Part shown: positions 1 to 6,600 of the stretch, in pieces | Numbering within the stretch: position 1 is the stretch's first letter | How the letters are laid out: the number at the start of each line of letters is the position of its first letter | IMG/VR virus record: IMGVR_UViG_3300011115_000450 | Coordinates: 1 to 57,920 of that record | DNA from: a virus | DNA: 57,920 nt | Strand: one strand, 5' to 3' | The notes under the pieces: generated by a model | What the model was told of the DNA's origin: nothing | Databases searched by the model: none | Seen by the model: the letters and a program-made list of their open reading frames with translations, nothing else | Program-made: the position numbers and the translations under genes

Positions 1-236
1 CTTGTAACGCTGGATAACTTCTTCTGCCTTGGCAAAAGCACTGGTATGTTTCGCGTCCCAGACAGCCTTGCCTTCGTAGGTTAGGCCATCCAATGTGCAG
101 CCCATGAAGTGATAGTCCATGCTGATCCGTGTCGAATTGACATTAGTCAGCTTATGGCCCGTCTGCTTCTCATACCAATACCGATTGAGCGGCTCAGTAA
201 ACAGGCCCATCTGAACAGGCAGGATGTCGCTAAGAT
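1..236. repeat. Terminal direct repeat, left copy (assembly overlap or terminal redundancy)
   Basis: These bases are identical to 57685-57920 except at one position: t at 110 here, g at 57794 there. The repeat lies inside the recombinase gene, which reads continuously only when the two ends are joined. This means the contig closes into a circle of about 57,684 bp. The mismatch changes residue 90 of the recombinase from Pro (right copy) to His (left copy). An assembler overlap of a circular or permuted genome is the simplest explanation; the mismatch then reflects a read error or a population variant. Confidence 0.95.
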
Positions 237-378
237 CATCTTGCCCAACTTCTCCAATCTTCTGCCGCCAAAGGTGCATGATCTTAACGTCATCGCCACC
301 CATCAAGATATTGGCTTCAGAGCCGCCAATCACGTTCATACGGAACTCTTGCTGTTCCTTGGTTAATCCTAGTTGCAT
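1..378 (-). CDS. YqaJ-like recombinase/exonuclease, N-terminal part (continues at 57684)
   Basis: Reading from ATG at 378, this gene runs off the left edge and continues at 57684 down to 57271, giving 263 residues in all. It resembles the YqaJ viral recombinase family, PD-(D/E)XK exonucleases that resect double-stranded DNA for a partner annealing protein. Visible hallmarks are the N-terminal IGGSEAN segment, the MGLFTEPLN segment, FMGCTLDG, and a VWDAKHT segment where the catalytic acidic-X-lysine motif is expected. GGAGAG lies just before the ATG. The start follows the stop of the upstream mini-gene by one base. The ERF annealing protein is encoded two genes downstream (56413-57066), the usual functional partner. 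The left copy encodes His90 where the right copy has Pro. Confidence 0.85.
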   Translation of the reverse strand, partial: MQLGLTKEQQEFRMNVIGGSEANILMGGDDVKIMHLWRQKIGEVGQDDLSDILPVQMGLFTEPLNRYWYEKQTGHKLTNVNSTRISMDYHFMGCTLDGLTYEGKAVWDAKHTSAFAKAEEVIQRYK

Positions 379-379
379 G

Positions 380-478
380 TCACTCTCCGAAATGCGCTTT
401 GTAAATAATGGTCAGTATGTATGCAGCTATGCTGCCAGCCACACCAATGATCACTCCAAAGATGAAGTCACCCGTCAT
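380..478 (-). CDS. Small single-span membrane protein (32 aa)
   Basis: This 32-residue frame starts at ATG 478, overlapping the end of the upstream 71-aa gene by 11 bases, and stops one base before the recombinase ATG. The middle, from GDFIFGVIIGVAG to YILTIIY, is one hydrophobic helix and the end is short and basic/acidic. The tight coupling to both neighbours is the main evidence that it is a gene. No family was recognised; a small inner-membrane peptide is inferred from composition only. Confidence 0.55.
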   Translation of the reverse strand: MTGDFIFGVIIGVAGSIAAYILTIIYKAHFGE

Positions 479-683
479 CCCGCACCTGTGGGATTTCCAT
501 ACCCAGCTTTTCAAGAAGCGTTTCCTTGGGGCCATTCCACATCAAGACAGCTTCCTCATGCGCCGTCTCACCAGCGTAGGGAACAGTGTCAATCAGGATG
601 TGCAGGGCTGTGCGGTTCAGCGTTGGCATTTCGTGGATCTCGACCCGAACGTCCTTGACGTTCATAAAATGTGTCGTTGCCAT
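468..683 (-). CDS. Hypothetical protein, first gene of the minus-strand early operon (71 aa)
   Basis: Unrecognised 71-residue soluble protein beginning MATTHFMNVKDVRVEI. The start is fixed by GGAGAAAACCACATG, the extended start-associated sequence seen ahead of about ten early genes in this genome. It is the promoter-proximal gene of the operon that wraps round the contig ends and encodes the recombination and replication proteins. A candidate promoter sits directly upstream at 729-757. No domain or membrane segment is visible. Confidence 0.65.
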   Translation of the reverse strand: MATTHFMNVKDVRVEIHEMPTLNRTALHILIDTVPYAGETAHEEAVLMWNGPKETLLEKLGMEIPQVRDDG

Positions 684-728
684 GTGGTTTTCTCCAGTTT
701 TTTCATATCGCGGGGTTGCGATATATTT

Positions 729-757
729 TTTTTATGCTAGTTTAATTCTTAAATCAA
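729..757 (-). promoter_or_regulatory. Candidate sigma70-like promoter for the minus-strand early operon
   Basis: Reading the minus strand, TTGATT (757-752) is followed after 17 bp by TAAAAA (734-729). The stretch is AT-rich and lies in the short gap between the divergent genes starting at 683 (minus) and 784 (plus). Position and spacing fit, but both boxes are imperfect. Confidence 0.4.
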
Positions 758-783
758 GTGCCTTTTTACGGAGGGGGTCAAAA

Positions 784-921
784 ATGTTTTACATCGTGGA
801 AAATTTGTTTTGGTCGATCATCTGCTCAGGCATGGTGTTTGGGATCTTTATGACCCTCGACAAAATATCGCAGCAGCCAGTGTGCAAAGGGGCCGTCCAA
901 TGGACATCGTTGATAAACTAA
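784..921 (+). CDS. Small membrane protein (45 aa)
   Basis: A 45-residue protein beginning MFYIVENLFWSIICSGM. A strong ribosome site (GGAGGGGG) lies seven bases before ATG 784, which rules out the longer in-frame extension upstream. Residues 4-24 form one hydrophobic helix; the rest is short and polar. It is the first gene of the plus-strand operon and overlaps the next gene by 22 bp. No family recognised. Confidence 0.6.
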   Translation: MFYIVENLFWSIICSGMVFGIFMTLDKISQQPVCKGAVQWTSLIN

Positions 922-1145
922 AGGACTCTTATTCTTTCTTAGGAGATCCCCTGCACCGAGAGGCATGGGAGAGAATCGAACGACTGGAGACTGTTTTGGG
1001 GGCTTGTTCTGAATATCTGGAGCGTTACGCCGATGTCATCGACGGTGATGACGGTATCCCAGAGCCTAATGGAGCAGCGATCCTGTGGGGCCGTGTCCGT
1101 GTCGTGTTGGAATGGAAGGGAAACGATGTCTGGATTCCAGAGTAA
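900..1145 (+). CDS. Hypothetical protein with MDIV start (81 aa)
   Basis: An 81-residue protein starting MDIVDKLKDSYSFLGD, preceded by AAGGGG. The first codons (ATGGACATCGTTGAT) match the ATGGACATTGTTGA start shared by the tandem cassette genes at 44712-46431, about 14 kb away across the circle join. The middle contains a short helical segment (EAWERIERLETVLGACSEYLERYADVI), as in the cassette proteins, although their AADEIERLR motif is absent. Probably a distant member of the same phage accessory family; function unknown. Confidence 0.6.
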   Translation: MDIVDKLKDSYSFLGDPLHREAWERIERLETVLGACSEYLERYADVIDGDDGIPEPNGAAILWGRVRVVLEWKGNDVWIPE

Positions 1146-1503
1146 GCGCAAATCAGCAAACCGATTCGGTGTTGTTGCGCCAGAGCTGCGCACGTTAGAC
1201 GGCCATGTGTTCGCTTCCAAGAAGGAGATGACGCGCTACGCCGAACTGAAAGTTGGCATCCGAGCGCAGATCATATCGGATCTTGAGTTGCAGCCGAAGT
1301 TCCCAGTGTTTCTGCCCAGCAAGGATGGAACCAAGGAAGGCTTGTTCTGCACCTACACGGCAGACTTTCGCTACAAGAAGGATGGTGTCGAGGTGATCGA
1401 GGAGTTGAAATCCTCTGGAACGGCCAAGGATGCGGCCTATCGGCTACGCAAGAAGGCTGCTGAGATGTATCACAATATAAAAGTATCGGTGCTGATCAAA
1501 TGA
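1126..1503 (+). CDS. DUF1064-like endonuclease (125 aa)
   Basis: The start is ATG 1126, with GGAAGG nine bases upstream; the longer reading frame overlaps the previous gene with no ribosome site. The protein has the typical DUF1064 layout: VFASKKEMTRYAELK near residue 26, ISDLELQPKFPVFLPS, then YTADFRYKKDGVEVIEELKSS, followed by a basic YRLRKKAAEMYH helix. The family is related to PD-(D/E)XK nucleases, and the D and E-x-K positions in the TADF and IEELKS strands fit that active site. Such phage proteins are thought to process branched DNA intermediates. Its gene overlaps both neighbours. Confidence 0.75.
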   Translation: MSGFQSKRKSANRFGVVAPELRTLDGHVFASKKEMTRYAELKVGIRAQIISDLELQPKFPVFLPSKDGTKEGLFCTYTADFRYKKDGVEVIEELKSSGTAKDAAYRLRKKAAEMYHNIKVSVLIK

Positions 1504-1613
1504 CAGAGATTGATGTGTTGACCATCCTGATGGCTGCGCCGCTGTTTGTCACCCTATGGGTGGGTGCGGCTGTGCTGGTGAAGATTGTTGTAACAAACTG
1601 GAGGAAGCTATGA
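1500..1613 (+). CDS. Small single-span membrane protein (37 aa)
   Basis: A 37-residue frame starts at the ATGA that overlaps the stop of the DUF1064-like gene and ends at an ATGA overlapping the next start. Residues 5-31 (from DVLTILMAAPLF to VLVKIVV) form one long hydrophobic helix followed by a basic tail ending NWRKL. The double overlap supports translational coupling. No family recognised. Confidence 0.6.
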   Translation: MTEIDVLTILMAAPLFVTLWVGAAVLVKIVVTNWRKL

Positions 1614-1864
1614 ACGGCGAGATGTTCAACGAAGACAAGATGATCGACCTGAAAGAGCGGACGAACCTATTGAAAGCCGTTTCCGAAATTGCCAAAGCAA
1701 CAGAGGAGATGCCCCATCATCTCGTCATCGAGGCTTGCCTGATCACGATGGTGTCTCTAGTTGCCACAACGATCCCGCCGCAGAAGCACCAAGTCGTCAT
1801 CACCAGCTTGGGCCAGACCATGCGCAAGATGTTGAAAGAGTGCAGCGTGAATATGCAGCAATGA
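1610..1864 (+). CDS. Hypothetical protein (84 aa)
   Basis: The start is ATG 1610, immediately after GGAGGAAGCT, which also encodes the end of the preceding mini-gene. The 84 residues are helical and amphipathic (MNGEMFNEDKMIDLKERTN, then IVIEACLITMVSLVATTI-like hydrophobic middle) and end KMLKECSVNMQQ. The hydrophobic middle could be a buried helix or a weak membrane span. Coupled by ATGA overlap to both neighbours. Function unknown. Confidence 0.6.
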   Translation: MNGEMFNEDKMIDLKERTNLLKAVSEIAKATEEMPHHLVIEACLITMVSLVATTIPPQKHQVVITSLGQTMRKMLKECSVNMQQ

Positions 1865-2325
1865 ACAAGGAAGAGATTGTTGCTCGTCTCAAGTCCGATA
1901 TGGAGCGCAACCCTACCTTTGCTGGTCGGGTATGGTCTGATGACTATGTGCGCGTTTGGATAGCAGGGGAAATTGCTTTGGGTGAATTTACCAAAAACCT
2001 ACCCTCATTCGAGACCAAGTTTTTCGGTGATGGCGGAGAGGACTCTTTCGTCATGATTGAAGGCCGTCGGTATACGATCAACGTCAAGACCAGCAAAAAA
2101 CCTTACAACCTTGTCGCCGAGCCTAAGCGCAACAAGGCAGACATTTACTGTCTGGCTCGGTATTTCGTCGAAACAGACAGGGCAGTCCTTCTTGGCTGGC
2201 AGTGGGGGAGCATCCTACACAAGACCGAGCCTAGAAAGCTGGCAGACAACGGTGTCCCTTTGCACACCCTGCCGCAGCACGAACTAAGAGACATGCAGAT
2301 ACTTCAGGAGAAGATAGATGGCTGA
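1861..2325 (+). CDS. Hypothetical protein, possible nuclease-like fold (154 aa)
   Basis: The start at 1861 overlaps the previous stop (ATGA). The 154-residue protein contains FFGDGGEDSFVMIEGRRYTI followed by INVKTSKKPYNL and then NKADIYCLARYF and VLLGWQWG. The pattern of an acidic residue, a strand ending in a lysine (VKTS) and a following ADIYC strand resembles restriction-endonuclease-like folds, but the usual acidic residue before the lysine is Asn here. I regard nuclease ancestry as a possibility only. It sits between a DUF1064-like and an HNH nuclease gene. Confidence 0.6.
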   Translation: MNKEEIVARLKSDMERNPTFAGRVWSDDYVRVWIAGEIALGEFTKNLPSFETKFFGDGGEDSFVMIEGRRYTINVKTSKKPYNLVAEPKRNKADIYCLARYFVETDRAVLLGWQWGSILHKTEPRKLADNGVPLHTLPQHELRDMQILQEKIDG

Positions 2326-2695
2326 AGTTGAGGATATGGGAACCACCAAACGGGGGAGGCTATCACCAAGGGTAAAATTATCAATCTGGGAGAGAGAGCA
2401 TGGCAAGTGCATGATGTGCGAAGTCAAGCTCAGGCCGGGCAAATTCATCTTCGAGCATGTCCGCGCTTTGGAACTAGGTGGGAGTGATACTGAAGATAAT
2501 GTGAGGTTAACGTGTCTAGGATGCGCAACGGAAAAGACGAAGGTGGACCACCAGACGGCAGCGAAAGCCAAACGCCAGAAGGTGAACACGCTTGGATTAA
2601 AACAGTCACGGACGCCGCTTCCAGCTGGGAAGAACAGCAAATGGAAACGGAAAATGAATGGGCAAGTCGTTCTAAGAAGGGAACAGGATCAATGA
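2318..2695 (+). CDS. HNH endonuclease (125 aa)
   Basis: A compact HNH nuclease. Two zinc pairs are visible, C31-x2-C34 and C66-x2-C69, bracketing FEHVRALELGGSD (H47) and N61 in DNVRLTC, then KTKVDHQTAAKAKR. This is the common phage HNH arrangement with a zinc-stabilised beta-beta-alpha metal site. GGAG lies 10 bases before ATG 2318. It overlaps the preceding gene by 8 bp and the following one by 4 bp, so it is an ordinary operon member and not an obvious intron-homing insertion. Phage HNH proteins often assist packaging, but this one is far from terL. Confidence 0.85.
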   Translation: MAEVEDMGTTKRGRLSPRVKLSIWEREHGKCMMCEVKLRPGKFIFEHVRALELGGSDTEDNVRLTCLGCATEKTKVDHQTAAKAKRQKVNTLGLKQSRTPLPAGKNSKWKRKMNGQVVLRREQDQ

Positions 2696-3027
2696 ACACT
2701 CAAGATATTTTGGTTACAGCACAGCAGACAATCAACAGTCGGGGCAAGGACTACGGTGATCTTAAAACCAATTTCACCCGCGCTTCTATCATTGCCAGCG
2801 TGACCACCAACAAAAACATTACGCCTTATGATGTTGCGTTGATCCTGTCAGCCGTCAAACAGTCACGATTGGCCCATGACCCTAGTAACCAAGATTCTTG
2901 GGTTGACTCTGCCGCCTACCAAGCTATTGCAGCTCAACTCGTCAATACGCCAAACCGGACGAACGATGCGTTCGCCGCAGAGGTCGAAGCTAAACTGAAT
3001 GAGGTTCAAAACAATGTTACAGCTTAA
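2692..3027 (+). CDS. DUF6378-like phage protein (111 aa)
   Basis: The start is ATG 2692, overlapping the HNH stop. The sequence follows the DUF6378 pattern: INSRGKDYGDLKTNFTR near the start, ITPYDVALILSAVKQSRL in the middle, then DSWVDSAAYQAIAA. The family is widespread in phages and resembles small nucleotide-metabolism-type helical proteins, but no activity is established. The longer open frame upstream overlaps the HNH gene and has no ribosome site, so it was not used. Confidence 0.75.
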   Translation: MNTQDILVTAQQTINSRGKDYGDLKTNFTRASIIASVTTNKNITPYDVALILSAVKQSRLAHDPSNQDSWVDSAAYQAIAAQLVNTPNRTNDAFAAEVEAKLNEVQNNVTA

Positions 3028-3265
3028 TCCATCAATGGTCGTAGGCACTCCAAACGGAAGAGCAATCGCTATTCTTGTTATTAACCACGGATCTCAGCTG
3101 CCCTTGGAGTGGCTTGTCATCAATGACAAAACACAGGAGTTCGAATCATGGCGCACTCAAGACATAAAGCACTACTTGCCGTTGCGGCCATCATGGTTGG
3201 ATGCCTCACCGGAGGATGCTCCATTGTCGTCTACGACGGTTCAAAGCACCACCGTGATCCTTTAA
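3014..3265 (+). CDS. Small protein, paralogue of the gene at 44512-44715 (83 aa)
   Basis: Starts at ATG 3014 inside the end of the previous gene, with GAGG upstream. The first 55 residues align with the protein at 44512-44715: MLQLNPS..TPNGRAIAILVINHG..LPLEWLVINDKT.E versus IIQLDPT..TPKGPAKAHFMIDYG..HLLWVCFTDAT.E. Both look like small beta-rich proteins. The two genes lie in different operons on opposite strands. The end of this gene overlaps a lipoprotein frame (3148-3321). Function unknown. Confidence 0.6.
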   Translation: MLQLNPSMVVGTPNGRAIAILVINHGSQLPLEWLVINDKTQEFESWRTQDIKHYLPLRPSWLDASPEDAPLSSTTVQSTTVIL

Positions 3266-3321
3266 TTAAACCTGAAAGCATACCCAAAGATGCACAAGCT
3301 AGATCTCGAAACCGTCCGTAA
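3148..3321 (+). CDS. Putative small lipoprotein nested in overlapping frames (57 aa)
   Basis: A 57-residue frame not overlapping its neighbours in frame: it starts inside the 3014-3265 gene and ends inside the 3290-3565 gene. The N-terminus MAHSRHKALLAVAAIMVG is a positively charged n-region plus hydrophobic core, followed by cysteines at 19 (MVGC) and 24 (LTGGC), either of which fits a lipobox. The mature part is short, polar and basic, ending RSRNRP. GGAG sits 8 bases before ATG 3148. Predicted to be exported and lipid-anchored; outer-spanin-like or superinfection-exclusion roles are possible, but no partner is visible nearby. Confidence 0.6.
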   Translation: MAHSRHKALLAVAAIMVGCLTGGCSIVVYDGSKHHRDPLIKPESIPKDAQARSRNRP

Positions 3322-3565
3322 GGCTCTAGACCTAGACCCTACTGTCACGCATATCCGAGATTATCTGGCTCTCTATGATGCGTTCGGTGTCGCAGCCTTC
3401 TGTGTCACCGATGCAAAACCACACATGAAGGGGTTAAGCCGTCAGGCCGTATCCAAACGGCTCCGCGATCTTTGCGGGGCTGGTCTTGCTAAACGACAGC
3501 CAACAGAGCCTAAAAAGGCATCCAGAGGCCGTCCAGTTTACTTTTATGTCCTAATCGAGTTATAA
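3290..3565 (+). CDS. Winged-helix DNA-binding protein (91 aa)
   Basis: A 91-residue protein with a winged-helix pattern: helix AFGVAAFCVTDA, then GLSRQAVSKRLRDLCGAGL as recognition helix and following turn, and a wing KRQPTE..KASRGRPVYFYVL. This matches MarR/phage-type winged-helix regulators. It is the last gene of the plus-strand operon, just before the terminator. It may bind the divergent promoter region (684-783) or the palindrome in the late promoter (44013-44027), but nothing in the sequence shows which. The ribosome site is weak and the gene overlaps the lipoprotein frame. Confidence 0.65.
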   Translation: MHKLDLETVRKALDLDPTVTHIRDYLALYDAFGVAAFCVTDAKPHMKGLSRQAVSKRLRDLCGAGLAKRQPTEPKKASRGRPVYFYVLIEL

Positions 3566-3594
3566 TGCACTCAAGGCATAGCCTATAATGCGCA

Positions 3595-3627
3595 AAACCC
3601 CCGTCGGGCGTATCCTGACGGGGGTTT
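3595..3627. terminator. Bidirectional intrinsic terminator between convergent operons
   Basis: An 11-bp perfect stem (AAACCCCCGTC at 3595-3605 with GACGGGGGTTT at 3617-3627) closes an 11-base loop. On the plus strand it is followed by ATTTTTA, and on the minus strand by TTTG. It lies between the ends of the plus operon (3565) and the minus late operon (3632), so it can serve both. Confidence 0.85.
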
Positions 3628-3631
3628 ATTT

Positions 3632-6600
3632 TTATCTGCCGTAGGCTTCTTTCAGCCTTTGCAGTGGGGACTTCTCGACATCTTTTGACGCATTGATGTA
3701 AGCGCGGGTTGCGTTCATCTGCTCCCTCATCAAATCTTCGATGTCAGAGATCTGCTTCTTCTTCGCCAAGGGGGACAATTTATCGTCACCCTTGATGTGG
3801 TCGATGTCCTCACGGTAATCGTTCAGGATCTTGTCATTCTTCCGCACAAGATCGGGAAGGCTGTTCTTGCGAACAAGATTGTTGCCCCGTGTCTGGATGC
3901 CAAGTTCTTCAGTAAGCTGGTTGACCTTGCGCTCCGCAGCTGGGCTACCGGACGATGCCGCTTCTTCCCACGCATTGTTAAGCAGCTGCTCCTTAGCGAA
4001 GATCTCTTTGCGCTTGTCGTAGTAAGCACCTTCACTAATGTTGGCAGACTTCGTAACAATACGACGGAACAATGGAGACTCTTCCATCGGGGTCGGGATA
4101 CCTTCAAGCCCATCCACAATGGATTTATACGTCCTTTGAACGTATTGACCCGTCTGACCAGCAAGGCTCTTTGCCCAGTAGTCAATAGTTCCGGGGTAAA
4201 GATCAATCTTGCCCTTCTCAAACTCATCGCCGCCCGTAATGCGGTTTAGGTAGCTTGCAAGATCAACAGTCCAGCTTGGGGTTTTGCTGGAATATTGTTC
4301 GGATGCTGGCTTCTCAGCGTTCTTTGTCCCCGGCTCTGGGTGGATACGGTTCCCAAAAGAATCCCTGTTCACCGCAAGCTGAACAACAGGAAGCACGAAC
4401 CAAGGCAGGATTGCGGACCAGAATGAACCTTGGCTTGCAGGGTTGAAGGAATCGACCGCGCTTGCGGCAATGTTAACAGCAGCATCTTCTGCCGTCATAT
4501 TGCCAGTTGCCACAGCAGCCATGTTATCGCCGATGTTCCAAGCCGACTTGATAAGGAAGCCCAAATCAAACTTGTAGAAATTTCCGTCTTTGTTTTTGAC
4601 GGGGATGATGACGTTCTTTGAGCGTTCCCAGCCCTTTACCTGAGTGTAGTAGGTGTTTTTTCCGGGGTCATTTTCGTCATCATCGTTCATCCAAACGCCA
4701 AGCAGGCCAGTCAGGAAGGCCAAGAAGATTATGCCATACAGAGCGCGACGGAACCGCTTTGACATCAAGAACCGAGCGAAGTTACGGATACCGCCAACAC
4801 CAGCCGACAGGAACGGCTTGAGAGCGTTAAGCCCCGGCATCCATGCGCCCTTCTTCTGGAAGTTCACAGTGGCATTGAGAGACAGATCCGCAGCCTTGCC
4901 TTGGGTATAACCACCCTTCCGAGCTGCGAGATAGACGGCAAAGCGGACGGTGCTTTCGAAGATCTGGTTTGTCTTTTCCAGAGCCGCAATGGTCAGCCGG
5001 CCAGACTCCATCATGCCATGCACAAGTTTCTCATTAGTGGTCTTTTTGTCGTAGAAGGCTTTGAACATTTCACGGCTGATCTTGCTCTGAACCTTTTCCA
5101 AGTTTTCAAAGCCGCCATATTCCATCCTGCCGCCGCTTAAGATCCACTCATCATATAGAGCTTTGTCCTTTGCGCTTAACCCGCCGACTGTCTCGGCCTT
5201 GGCAATGATCTTCCCTGCGCCAGCCAGTTCAGTCATAAAGTTGGTGGCAAAGCCTTCCTTTGTCCCATACAGGGCAATCATCGCGTCCTGAACGTCGCGT
5301 GGGAAGTTAGTCAGGAAGAAGTCTGGAACCCATGCCGTATTGATCTTCGACATGAAGCGGCCAATCTCAAACGTGAATTTGGCCAGCTTCGATGGCGAAT
5401 CATTTGGAAGGTTCTTCAATGATTTAACCAAGCGAACCATTGCAGGGTTTTCATCATTGAACACGATGTAGCGGCTTTCACCACTGATCTTAAACGGAAT
5501 GGTCACTTCACTCCGGTAGATGCTGGTATCAGGACGCTGACGAACGGTCCCGTCTGCCGCAAGGTATTTAACCATCGGCATGTTTTTGCTGTCGAGGATC
5601 TCGGCAAAGTTTACGTTCGGGTTGTTCTTGATCAGAAGATAAAGAGCGCGGTCTACCCTGTTCTTTTCCTGACGAACAATGCCATCCATGCGCTGTTGGA
5701 TCAGGTTCTGGAATGGATTATAGGCTCTGCTTTTGCGGCCCATAGACGCCTTATATTCCTTGCCCGATACGCTGAACCCAAACCCACGGCGAAGTCCACG
5801 AGAATTTATTTCTGCATCTGCATCCTGTTCGGCATAGCCGCGCAAAGGAACATAGAAATCATACCCACCTTCGGAGTAAGGTTTTGTATATTCGTCGTAT
5901 TGGTCCTGTGTCAGCAGACCAGCGGCAAGACGTTCTTTAAGGTCAGCCCTGATTATCGGGCGAACGAACTTTTCATCAAGTCTAACTAAGGTATCATAAA
6001 TACCCTTCTTTTTGAGGGCATCCTCGATGTCCTGCGCATCATCATTCTCCATGCCTGACCCGCCATGAGGGAACCGTTTAGGGTCTCGTTTGGCCATCTT
6101 GGCATTACGTTCTGGAGCGTGACGAGCATACACAAACTCGACAAGATCAGCTTCTTCGATCTTCAGTTTCGCCATCTCATCCAGCAATGGCTGAAGCTCT
6201 TTGTCCCAAACCTGTTCCTGCCGAGCGACAACCCGATTGTTGAACAGGCCAATAGACATTTCAACATCCATTGTCTCAGGCAGCTTAGAGCCACGCGCCT
6301 TCTCAATGGCACGTTGGATCATGGAGATGTCGTTATACTTGTCAACGAGGCCATACATCAATTCGGATTTAAGAGTATCCTCGTGAACTTCATAACTTTG
6401 AGGGGTTGGTGGACCTTTGCGCTTTTGACGCAATGCCATGTAAGCAAGATCAGATGTATTGACCCCCATCTTATCGGCCATAACATCGGCTTCCATCTCC
6501 AGACGATCAGCCATGCCACCGACATAGAAGTCATTGAAGATCGAGTCCATGCTCTTCTTGCCGAACAGCTTGTTCACGACATTGCGGAACCGACGGTAGG

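Noticed and set aside
3561-3593. Two TATAAT boxes 23 bp apart near the end of the plus operon
   Set aside because: They match -10 boxes, but lead straight into the terminator at 3595-3627 and have no -35 partners.
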